Source: Microbacterium testaceum StLB037 (GTDB lineage: Bacteria > Actinomycetota > Actinomycetes > Actinomycetales > Microbacteriaceae). Taken from it: a stretch of DNA of 64,000 bases. The stretch spans positions 62,001 to 126,000 of the forward strand of contig NZ_FNJN01000002.1 of NCBI RefSeq assembly GCF_900104345.1, written 5' to 3'. The notes under the pieces were generated by a model. It ran no database searches. It was given only the letters and a program-made list of their open reading frames with translations, and was not told the DNA's origin. This document shows, piece by piece, positions 51,321 through 60,918 of this stretch (the stretch's first letter is position 1; each line of letters opens with the position of its first letter). A program made the translations under genes and the position numbers.

Positions 51321-53354
51321 TCAGATGTCGAGGAAGCGGACGTCTTTGGCGTTGCGCTGGATGAAGCTGCGACGCGACTCGACGTCTTCTCCCATGAGCA
51401 CCGAGAAGATCTCGTCGGCCGAGGCGGCGTCGTCGATGGTGACCTGCTTCAGCGTGCGGGTCTCGGGGTCCATCGTGGTCTCCCACAGCTCGTGGTCGTT
51501 CATCTCGCCGAGACCCTTGTAGCGCTGGATGCCGTTGTCCTTGGGGATGCGGCGTCCGGAGGCCTGACCGTCGACGAGCATCGCGTCGCGCTCGCGGTCG
51601 CTGTACGCGTACTCGTGCGGGTGGTTCGACCACTTCAGGCGGTACAGCGGGGGCTGCGCGAGGTAGACGAAGCCCGCCTCGATGAGTCCGCGCATGTAGC
51701 GGAAGAGCAGGGTCAGCAGCAGCGTGGTGATGTGCTGGCCGTCGACGTCGGCATCGGCCATGAGCACGATCTTGTGGTACCGGGCCTTGGCCATGTCGAA
51801 GTCTTCGCCGATACCCGTGCCGAAGGCCTGGATCATCGCCTGCACTTCTTTGTTGCCCAGTGCGCGGTCGAGGCGCGCGCGCTCGACGTTGAGGATCTTG
51901 CCGCGCAACGCCAGGATCGCCTGCGTGTGCGGGTCGCGACCCTGCACGGCCGAGCCGCCGGCCGAGTCACCCTCGACGAGGAAGATCTCGCTGATCGAGG
52001 GGTCCTTCGAGGTGCAGTCCTTGAGCTTGTCGGGCATCGCGGCCGACTCGAAGACGCTCTTGCGACGAGCGGTCTCGCGCGCCTTGCGGGCGGCGAGACG
52101 AGCCGTGGCGGCGTCGATCGCCTTGCGGATGATGTTCTTCGCCTGCGCCGGGTTGCGGTCGAACCAGTCGCCGAGCTTGTCGCCGACGACCTTCTGCACG
52201 TAGGCGCGGGCCTCGGTGTTGCCGAGCTTGGTCTTGGTCTGGCCCTCGAACTGCGGCTCCGACAGCTTCACCGAGATGACGGCGGTGAGACCCTCGCGGA
52301 TGTCGTCACCGGTGAGGTTGTCGTCTTTCTCTTTGAGTAGGTTGTTCGCGCGCGCGTAGCGGTTGACGAGAGTCGTCAGCGCGGCGCGGAAGCCCTCTTC
52401 GTGCGTTCCACCCTCGTGGGTGTTGATGGTGTTCGCGTAGGTGAAGACGTTCTCGGTGTACGCCGTCGTCCACTGCATGGCCAGCTCGAGCGCGATCTTG
52501 CGCTCGGTGTCCTCGGACTCGACCTCGATGATCTCGTCGTTGACCACGTCGGCCTTGCGCACGCGGTTGAGGTGCTCGACGTAGTCGACGAGGCCGCGCT
52601 CGTAGAGGAACGTGTCGTGGCGGGCGTCGGTGACCTCTTCACCCGGCTCGCCCTCGGTGATCAGCGACTGGGGGCGCTCGTCGCGCAGGCTGATGCGCAG
52701 GCCCTTGTTGAGGAAGGCCATCTGCTGGAAACGCGTGCGCAGCGTGTCGTAGTCGAAGTCGATGGTGTCGAAGATCGTGGCATCCGGCCAGAAGGTGATC
52801 GTCGTGCCGGTCGCGTCGCTCTCTTCGCCCTGCGCGAGGGGAGCGAGGGGCACGCCGCCGTCGCGGAACGACTGACGCCACACGTGACCCTGACGCTTGA
52901 CCTCGACCTCGAGGCGCGTCGAGAGGGCGTTGACGACGGACGAGCCGACACCGTGCAGACCGCCCGAGACCGCGTAGCCCCCGCCGCCGAACTTGCCGCC
53001 GGCGTGCAGGACGGTGAGGACGACCTCGACGGTCGACTTGCCCTCGGTGCGGTGCATGTCAACCGGGATGCCGCGACCGTTGTCGACCACGCGCACGGCG
53101 CCATCGCTCAGGATCGTCACCTCGATGGTGTCGCAGTAGCCGGCGAGGGCCTCGTCGACGGAGTTGTCGACGATCTCCTGCACGAGGTGGTGCAGGCCGC
53201 GCTCACCGGTGGAGCCGATGTACATGCCCGGTCGCTTGCGGACCGCCTCGAGACCTTCGAGCACCTGGATGGCGTCTGCCCCGTACTCGTTGGGAACCTT
53301 CTTGCTGGTCGCTTCGGGTTCCTCGGAAACGCTGTCGGGGTTTTCGGACGTCAT
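51321..53354 (-). CDS. gyrB: DNA gyrase subunit B
   Basis: 677 residues. N-terminal GHKL ATPase ([41 protein letters not shown]), transducer, and TOPRIM domain with [23 protein letters not shown] and DADVDGQHI metal ligands. Drives strand passage by ATP hydrolysis. ATG at 53354 is chosen because the domain begins normally soon after ([20 protein letters not shown]) and upstream sequence is not gyrase-like. No ORF fills the 119 bp between it and dciA. Confidence 0.97.
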   Translation of the reverse strand: MTSENPDSVSEEPEATSKKVPNEYGADAIQVLEGLEAVRKRPGMYIGSTGERGLHHLVQEIVDNSVDEALAGYCDTIEVTILSDGAVRVVDNGRGIPVDMHRTEGKSTVEVVLTVLHAGGKFGGGGYAVSGGLHGVGSSVVNALSTRLEVEVKRQGHVWRQSFRDGGVPLAPLAQGEESDATGTTITFWPDATIFDTIDFDYDTLRTRFQQMAFLNKGLRISLRDERPQSLITEGEPGEEVTDARHDTFLYERGLVDYVEHLNRVRKADVVNDEIIEVESEDTERKIALELAMQWTTAYTENVFTYANTINTHEGGTHEEGFRAALTTLVNRYARANNLLKEKDDNLTGDDIREGLTAVISVKLSEPQFEGQTKTKLGNTEARAYVQKVVGDKLGDWFDRNPAQAKNIIRKAIDAATARLAARKARETARRKSVFESAAMPDKLKDCTSKDPSISEIFLVEGDSAGGSAVQGRDPHTQAILALRGKILNVERARLDRALGNKEVQAMIQAFGTGIGEDFDMAKARYHKIVLMADADVDGQHITTLLLTLLFRYMRGLIEAGFVYLAQPPLYRLKWSNHPHEYAYSDRERDAMLVDGQASGRRIPKDNGIQRYKGLGEMNDHELWETTMDPETRTLKQVTIDDAASADEIFSVLMGEDVESRRSFIQRNAKDVRFLDI

Positions 53355-53473
53355 GGGTACGCGCGCTCCAGATCGGTTCGTCGGAACCTCCATCCTATCG
53401 CGGAAGGGCCTTCGAAATGGCTTGTACGCCCCAATGCGGGGATAAATCACGTCAAGCCGGGATCGACCATGGC

Positions 53474-53962
53474 TCAGCCGTAGGTATCGCGCGGACCGCG
53501 GCCTGGAACGGCTCTGGGCCCCCATTTCCAAGAGGGGACGTCGGGGCCCACGAACCGGATCGCCTCGACACCGGCATCGGGGAAGCGGCGGAGGATCTCC
53601 GAGAGGATCTGCGCGCGCATGAACTGCAGTTGCTTGGCCCACGCCGTGGAATCGGCCTGGACGGTGAGGGTTCCGCCGTCCAGGGCGACGGGACGTGTGT
53701 GCGCCGCGGTGTCGGCTCCGGCGACTTCGTCCCACGTGCGCACGAGGTCCTCACGCGAGAGCTGGGGGTCCCATCCAGCGGACTTGGTGAGCGAGGACAG
53801 CACATCGCCCAACCCGCGCGGGTCCCGCCCCGGGGTGAACGGGGCGTTCTCGCCGTCGTCGGCGCGGCGCCGACGCTTCTTCTTGCGATACGGCGACGGC
53901 TCGAGACCGCGCAGACGCAGATACGTCGACATGGTCTCGGGGATCTCCGCGTCGTCATTCAT
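53474..53962 (-). CDS. dciA: DciA-like DUF721 protein
   Basis: 162 residues. The N-terminal part has an acidic start and a basic run YRKKKRRRR. The DUF721 domain follows ([59 protein letters not shown]). In other bacteria DciA helps load the replicative helicase DnaB, and the position in the dnaA-recF-gyrB block agrees. ATG 53962 overlaps the recF 3' end by 8 bp. Confidence 0.9.
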   Translation of the reverse strand: MNDDAEIPETMSTYLRLRGLEPSPYRKKKRRRRADDGENAPFTPGRDPRGLGDVLSSLTKSAGWDPQLSREDLVRTWDEVAGADTAAHTRPVALDGGTLTVQADSTAWAKQLQFMRAQILSEILRRFPDAGVEAIRFVGPDVPSWKWGPRAVPGRGPRDTYG

Positions 53963-55109
53963 CGTCGATGTCCCGAATGCGCCCGGCGTCGACGCGCACG
54001 ACATGGGCGCGCAGCCCGTCGGGGACATCTTCTTCGACGGCGGCGGTCACGATGACCTGCTCGTACCCGCCGGCGAGCTCCGCCAATCGCGTCCGGCGTC
54101 CGGCGTCGAGCTCGGCGAAGACGTCGTCGAGGATGAGGACGGGGTCCCCCAGCCGCGACTCCGCGCGGAGGATCTCGGCCGAGGCCAACCGCAGCGCGAG
54201 CGCGACGGACCACGATTCGCCGTGCGAGGCGTAACCCTTCACCGGCAGGCCGCGCACGCGCAGCACGAGGTCGTCGCGGTGGGGTCCGACCAGCGTGAGT
54301 CCGCGCTCGAGCTCGGCCGGTCGCTTCGCGACGAGGGCCGCGCGGAACTGGTCGGCCAGCGGCTCGCTCGAGCCCGCACCATCGACCGCGTCGCCCTCTT
54401 CGGGGTCGCCCCCGCCGACCGAGAGCGCCCACGACAGGCGCGGTTCGTGATCGGCGCCGGCGATCGCGGCGTACGCCCGGGCGACGGGATCGGAGAGATC
54501 GGATGCCAACGCGCTCCGCGCCTCGATCACCTCGGTGCCGAGGGTGACCAGCTTGTCGTCCCACACGTCGAGGGTGCTGAGCGCGTCGCCGCGGAGGCCG
54601 CGGGCGCGCGCCGATTTGAGCAGAGCGCTGCGCTGGCGCAGGACCCGGTCGTAGTCGCCGAGGACGGCGGCCATGCGCGGGGTGCGCTGCACGATCAGCT
54701 GATCCGCGAAGCGACGACGAGCGGAGGGATCCCCCCGGACGATCTGCAGGTCTTCGGGCGCGAACAGGACCACCTGCGCGTACCGGGGAAGCTCCGATGT
54801 CCGCACATTGACGCCGTTGACCCGTGCCTTGTTGGCGCCCTGGCGATTGAGTTGGAGCTCTAGGAGCACGCTCCGCTCGCCGTGGGCCAGTCGCGCGCGC
54901 ACGATCGCGGCATCCGTTCCGTCTCTGACGAGGGGCGCGTCGTTCGAGACGCGGTGCGAGCCGAGGGTGGCCAGATACGCGACGGCTTCGACGAGATTCG
55001 TCTTGCCCTGACCGTTGCGACCGACGAAGACGTTCGCTCCCGGAGAGAGCGAGACGTCGGCTTCCGCGTAATTGCGGAAGTCCTTCAGTCCCAGCTGCTC
55101 CACGATCAC
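53955..55109 (-). CDS. recF: DNA replication and repair protein RecF
   Basis: 384 residues. SMC-like ATPase: Walker A GRNGQGKTNLVEA, signature YASHGESWSVALALRLAS and Walker B PVLILDDVFAELD. Loads RecA at gaps together with RecO/RecR. GTG 55109 lies six bases after TAGTCT (55121-55116) with no ribosome-binding site, suggesting its own leaderless promoter separate from dnaN; GTG 55103 is an alternative start. Confidence 0.95.
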   Translation of the reverse strand: MIVEQLGLKDFRNYAEADVSLSPGANVFVGRNGQGKTNLVEAVAYLATLGSHRVSNDAPLVRDGTDAAIVRARLAHGERSVLLELQLNRQGANKARVNGVNVRTSELPRYAQVVLFAPEDLQIVRGDPSARRRFADQLIVQRTPRMAAVLGDYDRVLRQRSALLKSARARGLRGDALSTLDVWDDKLVTLGTEVIEARSALASDLSDPVARAYAAIAGADHEPRLSWALSVGGGDPEEGDAVDGAGSSEPLADQFRAALVAKRPAELERGLTLVGPHRDDLVLRVRGLPVKGYASHGESWSVALALRLASAEILRAESRLGDPVLILDDVFAELDAGRRTRLAELAGGYEQVIVTAAVEEDVPDGLRAHVVRVDAGRIRDIDDE

Positions 55110-55154
55110 CGAGTCAGACTACCCGCCACCTCCGACACGGCAGCGAGACGCAGC

Positions 55155-56306
55155 TCAGCGGAGGAGGAGGTTGGGCTGCAGGAGGTACTTGAACGTCCCC
55201 TCGCCGCCCTTCTCGACCGACGTCTGCGGAGTGACCAGCACGGGGCTGAGCTTGTTCGCGTTGTCGCTCGAGGTGAAGGTGATGCGCGTGAACTCGCTGC
55301 GCACGGCACCCAGCGACTCGATCAGGTACTGCGGGTTGAGACCGAGGGTGACCTCGTCGCCGACGAGCGTCGCGTCGACGGACTCGGTGGCGCGAGCCTG
55401 CTCGGTGCCGGACGCATCCATCGAGACGCCGTCGGGACCGAAGGTGAAACGCAGCGGCGCGGAGCGGTCGAGCACGAGTGCGACACGACGGACAGCTTCG
55501 ATGAGCTCCGCGGTGTTGACCACGCTGTGGTGCTCGGTCTGCGCGGGGAACAGGCGACGGACCGGCGGGAAGTTGCCCTTGATCAGCAGCGAGGTGACGG
55601 TCTTGTTGCCCGACGAGAAGGCGATGATCTCGCGATCGCCCGAACCCGAGAACGCGATCGAGATGTCGCCACCGTGGGCGAACGTCTTACCGACCTCCTG
55701 GAGAGTACGGGCCGGCACGAGGGCCGAGGTGGGCTCGTCGGATGCCGCGGCACCGCCGTCCCACGGGATCTCGCGCAGGGCGACGCGGTAGCGGTCGGTC
55801 GCGACCAGGCTCAGCCGCGTGCCGGAGACCTCGAGCTGCACACCCGTGAGGACGGGCGTGACGTCGTCGCGCGACGCCGCGAAGGCGACCTGCGCGATGG
55901 CCGTGGCGAACTCGTCGGCCGGCACGAGGCCGGATTCTCCGGTGACCTCGGGGATGGCGGGGTATTCCTGCACCGGCATGGAGGCGAGCGTGAACCGCGC
56001 CGATCCGCACGTGAGCAGTATGCCGCCGTCGTCGTCGACGGCGATCTGGATGGGTGCGTTCGGCAGACGGCTGGCGATGTCGCTGAGGAGGCGGCCGTGG
56101 ACCAGGATCGTGCCCGGCTCGTCGACGGTCGCTTCGATCGTCGTTCGCGCGGATGCTTCGTAGTCGAAGGCGGCGAGGGTGAGGCCCTGCTCGTTGGCCT
56201 CGATCAGCACACCGGCCAGGATCGGCTGCGGATTGCGCTGCGGCAGGAGCTTGACCACGAACGAGACGGCTTCGCTGAACACATCGCGATTGACGTGGAA
56301 CTTCAC
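55155..56306 (-). CDS. dnaN: DNA polymerase III beta subunit (sliding clamp)
   Basis: 383 residues, made of three clamp domains of about 125 residues each. MKFHVNRDVFSEAVSFVVK and the ending EFTRITFTSSDNANKLSPVL are typical. The dimer ring tethers DNA polymerase III and other partners to DNA. ATG 56306 directly follows the oriC region. Confidence 0.97.
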   Translation of the reverse strand: MKFHVNRDVFSEAVSFVVKLLPQRNPQPILAGVLIEANEQGLTLAAFDYEASARTTIEATVDEPGTILVHGRLLSDIASRLPNAPIQIAVDDDGGILLTCGSARFTLASMPVQEYPAIPEVTGESGLVPADEFATAIAQVAFAASRDDVTPVLTGVQLEVSGTRLSLVATDRYRVALREIPWDGGAAASDEPTSALVPARTLQEVGKTFAHGGDISIAFSGSGDREIIAFSSGNKTVTSLLIKGNFPPVRRLFPAQTEHHSVVNTAELIEAVRRVALVLDRSAPLRFTFGPDGVSMDASGTEQARATESVDATLVGDEVTLGLNPQYLIESLGAVRSEFTRITFTSSDNANKLSPVLVTPQTSVEKGGEGTFKYLLQPNLLLR

Positions 56307-56757
56307 GGGTGCTCCCTTGACGGCGGGTATGGCTTACCCATGCTAGTGCCCACGTCCGACCGAGCCTGTCGACCGACGTCTCCACGGCAAGGTCATCGAA
56401 TCTCTCTTAACAATGATTTGGGATCTTCATCTTGTTAACAGCTGTGGAGAGTGTGGATAACTCTCGACACGCGTGTTAACAGCAGGGATGTCGGGCTCCG
56501 TTAACTGTGGAGGAGCTGCGGACAGCCTGGGCACTTAACGCGTCGGGGTCGCGGGGTCGATCGCCCGTCTTCCACAGTGTTAACAGCGCAGTGCACAGAT
56601 CATCCCGAGGAAAAGAGAGTTATCCACAGGTTTTCCACACTGTGCAGAACCTCGGTGAAACTACTGCTCAGCGCCCTTCAGGACCTGATCAGGGGCCGAA
56701 AACGAGAAAAGGGGCCCGAACCACGATCGTGGTCGGACCCCTTCCGCAGACGGGCGC
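56307..56757. other. oriC region (dnaA-dnaN intergenic)
   Basis: 451 bp without a gene, locally AT-richer than its surroundings. Perfect DnaA boxes: TGTGGATAA at 56452-56460 and TTATCCACA at 56620-56628. Near matches: TGTGGAGAG 56443-56451, TGTGGAGGA 56506-56514, TCTTCCACA 56568-56576, TTTTCCACA 56631-56639. GTTAACAGC is repeated at 56434, 56475 and 56579, with another GTTAAC at 56500. The stretch 56398-56440 is the most AT-rich and is the best guess for initial unwinding. The dnaA terminator is at 56709-56743. Confidence 0.9.
56709..56743 (-). terminator. Intrinsic terminator of dnaA
   Basis: Long stem around the palindrome CCACGATCGTGG, with outer AAGGGG/CCCCTT arms and one bulge. On the minus strand it is followed by TTTTC, and it begins 15 bases after the dnaA stop, closing the dnaA transcript before the DnaA-box cluster. 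Confidence 0.85.
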
Positions 56758-58182
56758 TCAGCGCATGCGTCCGAGTTGGCTCGTGATCTCGGACACCTGG
56801 TTGAAGATCGATCGACGCTCCTTCATCAGGTCGCTGATCTTCTTGTAGGCGTACATCACGGTCGTGTGGTCGCGGTTGCCGAAGAGCTGCCCGATCTTCG
56901 GCAGCGACAGGCTCGTGCGCTCGCGGCACAGGTACATGGCGATCTGTCGGGCGGTGGCCACGGCCTGGGAGCGGCTCGAGCCGTACAGGTCGTCCACCGA
57001 CAGCTTGAAGTACTGGGCGGTCGCCGTGATGATGTCGGTCGGCGAGATCACGTTCGCGTCGTCCTGGTCGATGATGTCGCGCAGCACCGTCTGAGCCAGG
57101 GACATGTCGAGCGTCGAGCGGTTGAGGCTCGCGAACGCCGAGACGCGGATGAGGGCGCCTTCGAGTTCACGGATGTTCGACGACACCACCGTGGCGATGT
57201 ATTCGAGCACGTCGTCGGGGATCAGCAGGCGCTCGCTCTGGGCCTTCTTCCGCAGGATCGCGATGCGGGTCTCGAGGTCTGGTGCCTGCACGTCGGTGAT
57301 CAGGCCCCACTCGAAGCGACTCCGCATGCGGTCTTCGAAGCCGGTGAGCTGCTTCGGCGGAAGGTCGCTGGTGATGACGACCTGCTTGTCGTGATCGTGC
57401 AGCGTGTTGAAAGTGTGGAAGAACGCTTCCTGCGTCTCGGCGCGACCCTGCAGGAACTGGATGTCGTCGATCAGGAGGATGTCGACGTCGCGGTAGCGCG
57501 CTTGGAAAGCAGAGCCGCGGTTGTTGGCGATCGAGTTGATGAAGTCGTTCGTGAACTCCTCGCTCGACACGTAGCGGACACGGATGCCGGCATACATGCT
57601 CGCGGCGTAGTCGCCGATCGCGTGGAGGAGGTGGGTCTTGCCGAGCCCGGAGTCCCCGTAGATGAACAGCGGGTTGTACGCCTTCGCCGGCGCCTCGGCC
57701 ACGGCGACCGCGGCGGCGTGGGCGAAGCGGTTGGACTGGCCGATGACGAAATTGTCGAAGGTGTACTTCGGGTTGAGGCGCGTGTCGTTGCGGGACGCGG
57801 GAACGATCGGCTCGGGTGCCTGCTCTTTGAGGGCGGCGTGCGTGGGGGCGGCCTGTATCGCGCGCTCTTCACTCGGCGCCGCCGACGAGCTGCGCTGGGT
57901 TTCGATAACGTCGGGGTTGACGACGACTCGGAACGTGCCGATCTGCGGGTCGTCTCCCTGTACCTGGGCGAGCGCCTCGAGGATGGGGGCGCGCATGCGC
58001 TTGTTGAACTGCGCCGCGGTCAGATCGTTCGGCACGTCGAGATAGAGCGTCCCGCCCATCACACCCTGCGGAACGGCGAGGTTCAAGAAGCCGTGGAGTT
58101 GCGGGGTGACGCGATCATCGGTGAGAAGCTGGTCCAGCACGGATGACCAGACGGGCACATCCGGTGCTTCGTGCAGAGACAT
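56758..58182 (-). CDS. dnaA: Chromosomal replication initiator DnaA
   Basis: 474 residues. Domain I 1-90; variable linker about 90-140; AAA+ domain with Walker [12 protein letters not shown], Walker [11 protein letters not shown] and sensor region; domain IV with the DnaA signature [15 protein letters not shown] near the C-terminus, which reads DnaA boxes. The ATG at 58182 has a strong GGAGGGG site. The promoter is probably in 58183-58477 with DnaA boxes for autoregulation. Confidence 0.97.
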   Translation of the reverse strand: MSLHEAPDVPVWSSVLDQLLTDDRVTPQLHGFLNLAVPQGVMGGTLYLDVPNDLTAAQFNKRMRAPILEALAQVQGDDPQIGTFRVVVNPDVIETQRSSSAAPSEERAIQAAPTHAALKEQAPEPIVPASRNDTRLNPKYTFDNFVIGQSNRFAHAAAVAVAEAPAKAYNPLFIYGDSGLGKTHLLHAIGDYAASMYAGIRVRYVSSEEFTNDFINSIANNRGSAFQARYRDVDILLIDDIQFLQGRAETQEAFFHTFNTLHDHDKQVVITSDLPPKQLTGFEDRMRSRFEWGLITDVQAPDLETRIAILRKKAQSERLLIPDDVLEYIATVVSSNIRELEGALIRVSAFASLNRSTLDMSLAQTVLRDIIDQDDANVISPTDIITATAQYFKLSVDDLYGSSRSQAVATARQIAMYLCRERTSLSLPKIGQLFGNRDHTTVMYAYKKISDLMKERRSIFNQVSEITSQLGRMR

Positions 58183-58233
58183 ATCCCCTCCGGGATCTTG
58201 ACGCGACGGCAGATCGACGTGTCGCGTCGAACC

Positions 58234-58344
58234 TGTGGATAACTTCCGGGGCCACGCTAGTTCGCGGCTCAGTCGGAGCAAAATCCACTGTAGGACTCGG
58301 TCGCGTGTCTTTGCCACGCTTGTGGACAACGCCTGGGGATAATA
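58234..58344 (-). promoter_or_regulatory. dnaA promoter candidate with two DnaA boxes
   Basis: On the minus strand the -10-like TATTAT lies at 58344-58339; the start point would be near 58332. A DnaA box TGTGGACAA (58321-58329) falls immediately downstream and a perfect TGTGGATAA is at 58234-58242. No clear -35 box. The arrangement fits repression of dnaA by its own product. GTTAAC occurs again at 58367-58372. Confidence 0.5.
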
Positions 58345-58477
58345 GGCGGTCGCGTTCTCGGTTTGAGTTAACGCCGCTCGCGACGTAGCCTTAGTCGGTT
58401 GACTTATGCCTATACGGCAGTCCCGACCCCCGTCCCCGGCAGAAGAGCATCGGGCGACATCACCTCCGGAGTGACCC

Positions 58478-58615
58478 ATGAGCAAGCGCACCTTCCAGCC
58501 CAACAACCGCCGCCGCGCCAAGAAGCACGGCTTCCGCGCCCGTATGCGTACGCGCGCCGGCCGTGGCATCCTCGCGGCCCGTCGCGCCAAGGGCCGCACC
58601 GAGCTCTCGGCCTGA
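58478..58615 (+). CDS. rpmH: 50S ribosomal protein L34
   Basis: 45 residues, [20 protein letters not shown] then [19 protein letters not shown], the universal L34 pattern. The start ATG 58478 lies close to a GGAG site. The gene is divergent from dnaA and heads the rpmH-rnpA-yidD-yidC-khpB-rsmG operon. A weak plus-strand promoter may lie around 58388-58416. Confidence 0.97.
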   Translation: MSKRTFQPNNRRRAKKHGFRARMRTRAGRGILAARRAKGRTELSA

Positions 58616-58623
58616 CAGCCCCG

Positions 58624-58962
58624 GTGCTCGCGAAGCCGAACCGACTCACCCGCGGATCGGACTACAAAGCCACGGTCCGACGGGGCACTCGCTGTGCCGG
58701 AGCGCACACCGTGACCTACGTCGGAACCTCGGCCGAAAGTGGTTCGCCCCGGTTCGGCTTCATCGTGAGCCGCCAGGTCGGCTCCGCGGTCACCCGCAAC
58801 ACCATTCGCCGCCGCCTCAAGGCGGTGTGCGCCGAGGCGCTCCCGTCTGTTCGCGGGGGCGCCTCGATTGTCATCCGTGCGCTGCCATCGGCGGCGACCG
58901 TCGACTACCCGACGCTTCGCGCCGATGTGGTGCGATGCCTCGAACGAAAAGCATCGGTATGA
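58624..58962 (+). CDS. rnpA: Ribonuclease P protein component
   Basis: 112 residues, basic. The RNR motif region is present as RFGFIVSRQVGSAVTRNTIRRRLKAV. It assists the RNase P RNA in 5' trimming of tRNA precursors. GTG 58624 lies 8 bp after rpmH, and its stop overlaps the yidD ATG (ATGA). Confidence 0.95.
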   Translation: MLAKPNRLTRGSDYKATVRRGTRCAGAHTVTYVGTSAESGSPRFGFIVSRQVGSAVTRNTIRRRLKAVCAEALPSVRGGASIVIRALPSAATVDYPTLRADVVRCLERKASV

Positions 58963-59315
58963 GCGCTTCGACTCTCCCGACCTCCTCCACGGGGGCTGGC
59001 CGTCTCTCGGCCGACGGTGTCGTGGCGTCCATCCCGCTCCTCCCCCGCAATGCGGGGCTGGCGCTGTTGCACGCGTATCGAGCGACCATCTCGCACGTCT
59101 ACGGCGACGTGTGCAAGTACTACCCGTCCTGCTCCGCCTATTCGGTGGGCGCCGTGCAGCAGCATGGACTCGTGAAGGGCATCGCGTTCACCGCGGCCCG
59201 TCTCGCACGCTGCCATCCCTGGGCTCAGGGTGGCATCGACGACGTCCGTCCTCATCGGGCCTTCCGCCACGAACTCACTCGGCACGGATTCGTCGTGCCC
59301 TCCCGAAAGGACTGA
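58959..59315 (+). CDS. yidD: Membrane protein insertion efficiency factor YidD
   Basis: 118 residues. The conserved Cys-rich core is YRATISHVYGDVCKYYPSCSAYSVGAV and ARCHPWAQGGID. It has a N-terminal extension of about 35 residues compared with the usual 70-90 residue protein. Assists YidC-dependent insertion. Coupled to rnpA by a four-base overlap; yidC follows after 2 bp. Confidence 0.94.
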   Translation: MSASTLPTSSTGAGRLSADGVVASIPLLPRNAGLALLHAYRATISHVYGDVCKYYPSCSAYSVGAVQQHGLVKGIAFTAARLARCHPWAQGGIDDVRPHRAFRHELTRHGFVVPSRKD

Positions 59316-59317
59316 TC

Positions 59318-60391
59318 GTGCAATTCGATCTCATTGGGACCATCCTCTGGCCATTGAAATGGATGGTCGAACTCGTGCTGGTCGGATGGCACGCGCTCTT
59401 CACCGCGCTGGGCATGGCCCCGGCCGCCGGTCTGACCTGGGTGCTGTCGATCGTCGGCCTCGTGCTGATCGTGCGCGCCGCTCTGATCCCGCTGTTCGTG
59501 AAGCAGATCAAGAGCCAGCGCAAGATGATGGAGATTGCTCCTGAGCTGCGCAAGGTTCAGGAGAAGTACAAGGGCAAGCGCGACCAGCTCTCCCGCGAGG
59601 CCATGAGCCGCGAGACGATGGCGCTGTACAAGAAGCACGGGACGACGCCCGTCTCGAGCTGCCTCCCGCTGCTCGTGCAGATGCCGATCTTCTTCGCCCT
59701 CTTCAGCGTGCTGAACGACGTCTCGAAGCACGCGGCGAGCGGCATCGGTGGCGTGGGCCTGCTCACGCCCGAGCTCACGACCGAGTTCTACGACGCGCGC
59801 CTGTTCGACGTGGCATCCATGCACGTCAACCTCGTCACGGCGTGGAGCCAGCCCGACGGGCAGGTCACCGTCGCTATCCTGCTCACGCTCGTCGTGCTCA
59901 TGATCGGTTCGCAGTTCTTCACGCAGCTGCAGATCATCTCGAAGAACCTGTCGCCCGAGGCCAAGACCGGTCAGGCGTACCAGATGCAGAAGATCATGCT
60001 CTACATCCTGCCGCTGGCCTTCATCTTCTCGGGCGTCTTCTTCCCGCTCGGTGTCGTCATCTACTGGTTCGTCAGCAACCTGTGGACGATGGTGCAGCAG
60101 TTCGTGGTCATCCGTGAGATGCCGACGCCCGGTTCCGACGCCGCCAAGGCTCGCGAGGAGCGCCTGGCGCGCAAGGGCAAGGCCATCGACTCGTCGGGCA
60201 AGGTCGTCCCGGTCGAGAAGTATCGCGCCGAGCAGGAGCGCCTCCTCGAAGAGGCTGAGAAGGCTCGCGCAGCCCAGCCGAAGCGTCAGCAGCCGGTCGG
60301 AAAGCAGCGCGCGAAGAAGCAGCAGTCCACGAAGAACACCGGTGCCGCGGGTGGATCCGCCGGCAACGCCGGCTCCGCACCCGCCTCCTGA
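59318..60391 (+). CDS. yidC: Membrane protein insertase YidC
   Basis: 357 residues. Five-span Oxa1-type insertase core: LTWVLSIVGLVLIVRAALIPLFVKQ with the conserved groove Arg, KYKGKRDQLSREAM coiled-coil loop, PLLVQMPIFFALFSVL, and FSGVFFPLGVVIYWFVSNLWTM. The C-terminal 95 residues are charged, Lys/Gln-rich and likely bind the ribosome. No lipobox, as usual for the actinobacterial type. GTG 59318. Confidence 0.96.
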   Translation: MQFDLIGTILWPLKWMVELVLVGWHALFTALGMAPAAGLTWVLSIVGLVLIVRAALIPLFVKQIKSQRKMMEIAPELRKVQEKYKGKRDQLSREAMSRETMALYKKHGTTPVSSCLPLLVQMPIFFALFSVLNDVSKHAASGIGGVGLLTPELTTEFYDARLFDVASMHVNLVTAWSQPDGQVTVAILLTLVVLMIGSQFFTQLQIISKNLSPEAKTGQAYQMQKIMLYILPLAFIFSGVFFPLGVVIYWFVSNLWTMVQQFVVIREMPTPGSDAAKAREERLARKGKAIDSSGKVVPVEKYRAEQERLLEEAEKARAAQPKRQQPVGKQRAKKQQSTKNTGAAGGSAGNAGSAPAS

Positions 60392-60406
60392 GAACCGGAG
60401 ATCACG

Positions 60407-60910
60407 ATGACGACGTCCGATCAGATCGCCCCCGACCAGACCGCCGCCACCGAGGAGCAGCTCGAGCAGGAGGGCGACATCGCCGCCGATTACCTCGAGG
60501 GTCTCCTGGACATCGCCGACATCGACGGCGACCTCGCCATGGACGTGCGCGCCGGCCGCGCGTACGTCTCTGTGGAGGCCGAGGATGCCGCGGCGCTGTC
60601 CACTCTGTCGCACCCTGACACCGTGCAGGCGCTGCAGGAGCTGACGCGTCTGGCGGTGCAGAACTCGACGGGACGGTTCTCGCGCCTGATCCTCGACATC
60701 GGCGGATCGCGCGACGCCCGTCAGCGGCAGCTCGAGAACCTCGTCGACCGGGCCATCGCCCGTCTCGACGAGGGAGCATCGCAGGCGTCGCTGCCGGCCA
60801 TGTCGAGCTACGAGCGCAAGCTGGTGCACGACATCGCCGCCGACCGCGGGTTCACCTCCGAGTCGTTCGGTGAGGGTGCCGACCGCCACACCGTGATCCG
60901 TCGCGGCTGA
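60407..60910 (+). CDS. khpB: Jag/KhpB RNA-binding protein (KH and R3H)
   Basis: 167 residues. Acidic N-terminus, then a Jag-type KH domain (EGLLDIADIDGDLAMDVRAGR) with LSHPDTVQALQELTRLAV, and a C-terminal R3H segment around PAMSSYERKLVHDIAADRGF. Binds RNA and, in other Gram-positives, affects cell elongation. ATG 60407, 15 bp after yidC. Confidence 0.93.
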   Translation: MTTSDQIAPDQTAATEEQLEQEGDIAADYLEGLLDIADIDGDLAMDVRAGRAYVSVEAEDAAALSTLSHPDTVQALQELTRLAVQNSTGRFSRLILDIGGSRDARQRQLENLVDRAIARLDEGASQASLPAMSSYERKLVHDIAADRGFTSESFGEGADRHTVIRRG

Positions 60911-60918
60911 GTGATCGG

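Noticed and set aside
58399..58416. TTGACT and TATACG as rpmH promoter
   Set aside because: The two elements are only 6 bp apart, so they cannot be the -35 and -10 of one promoter; the real promoter is uncertain.
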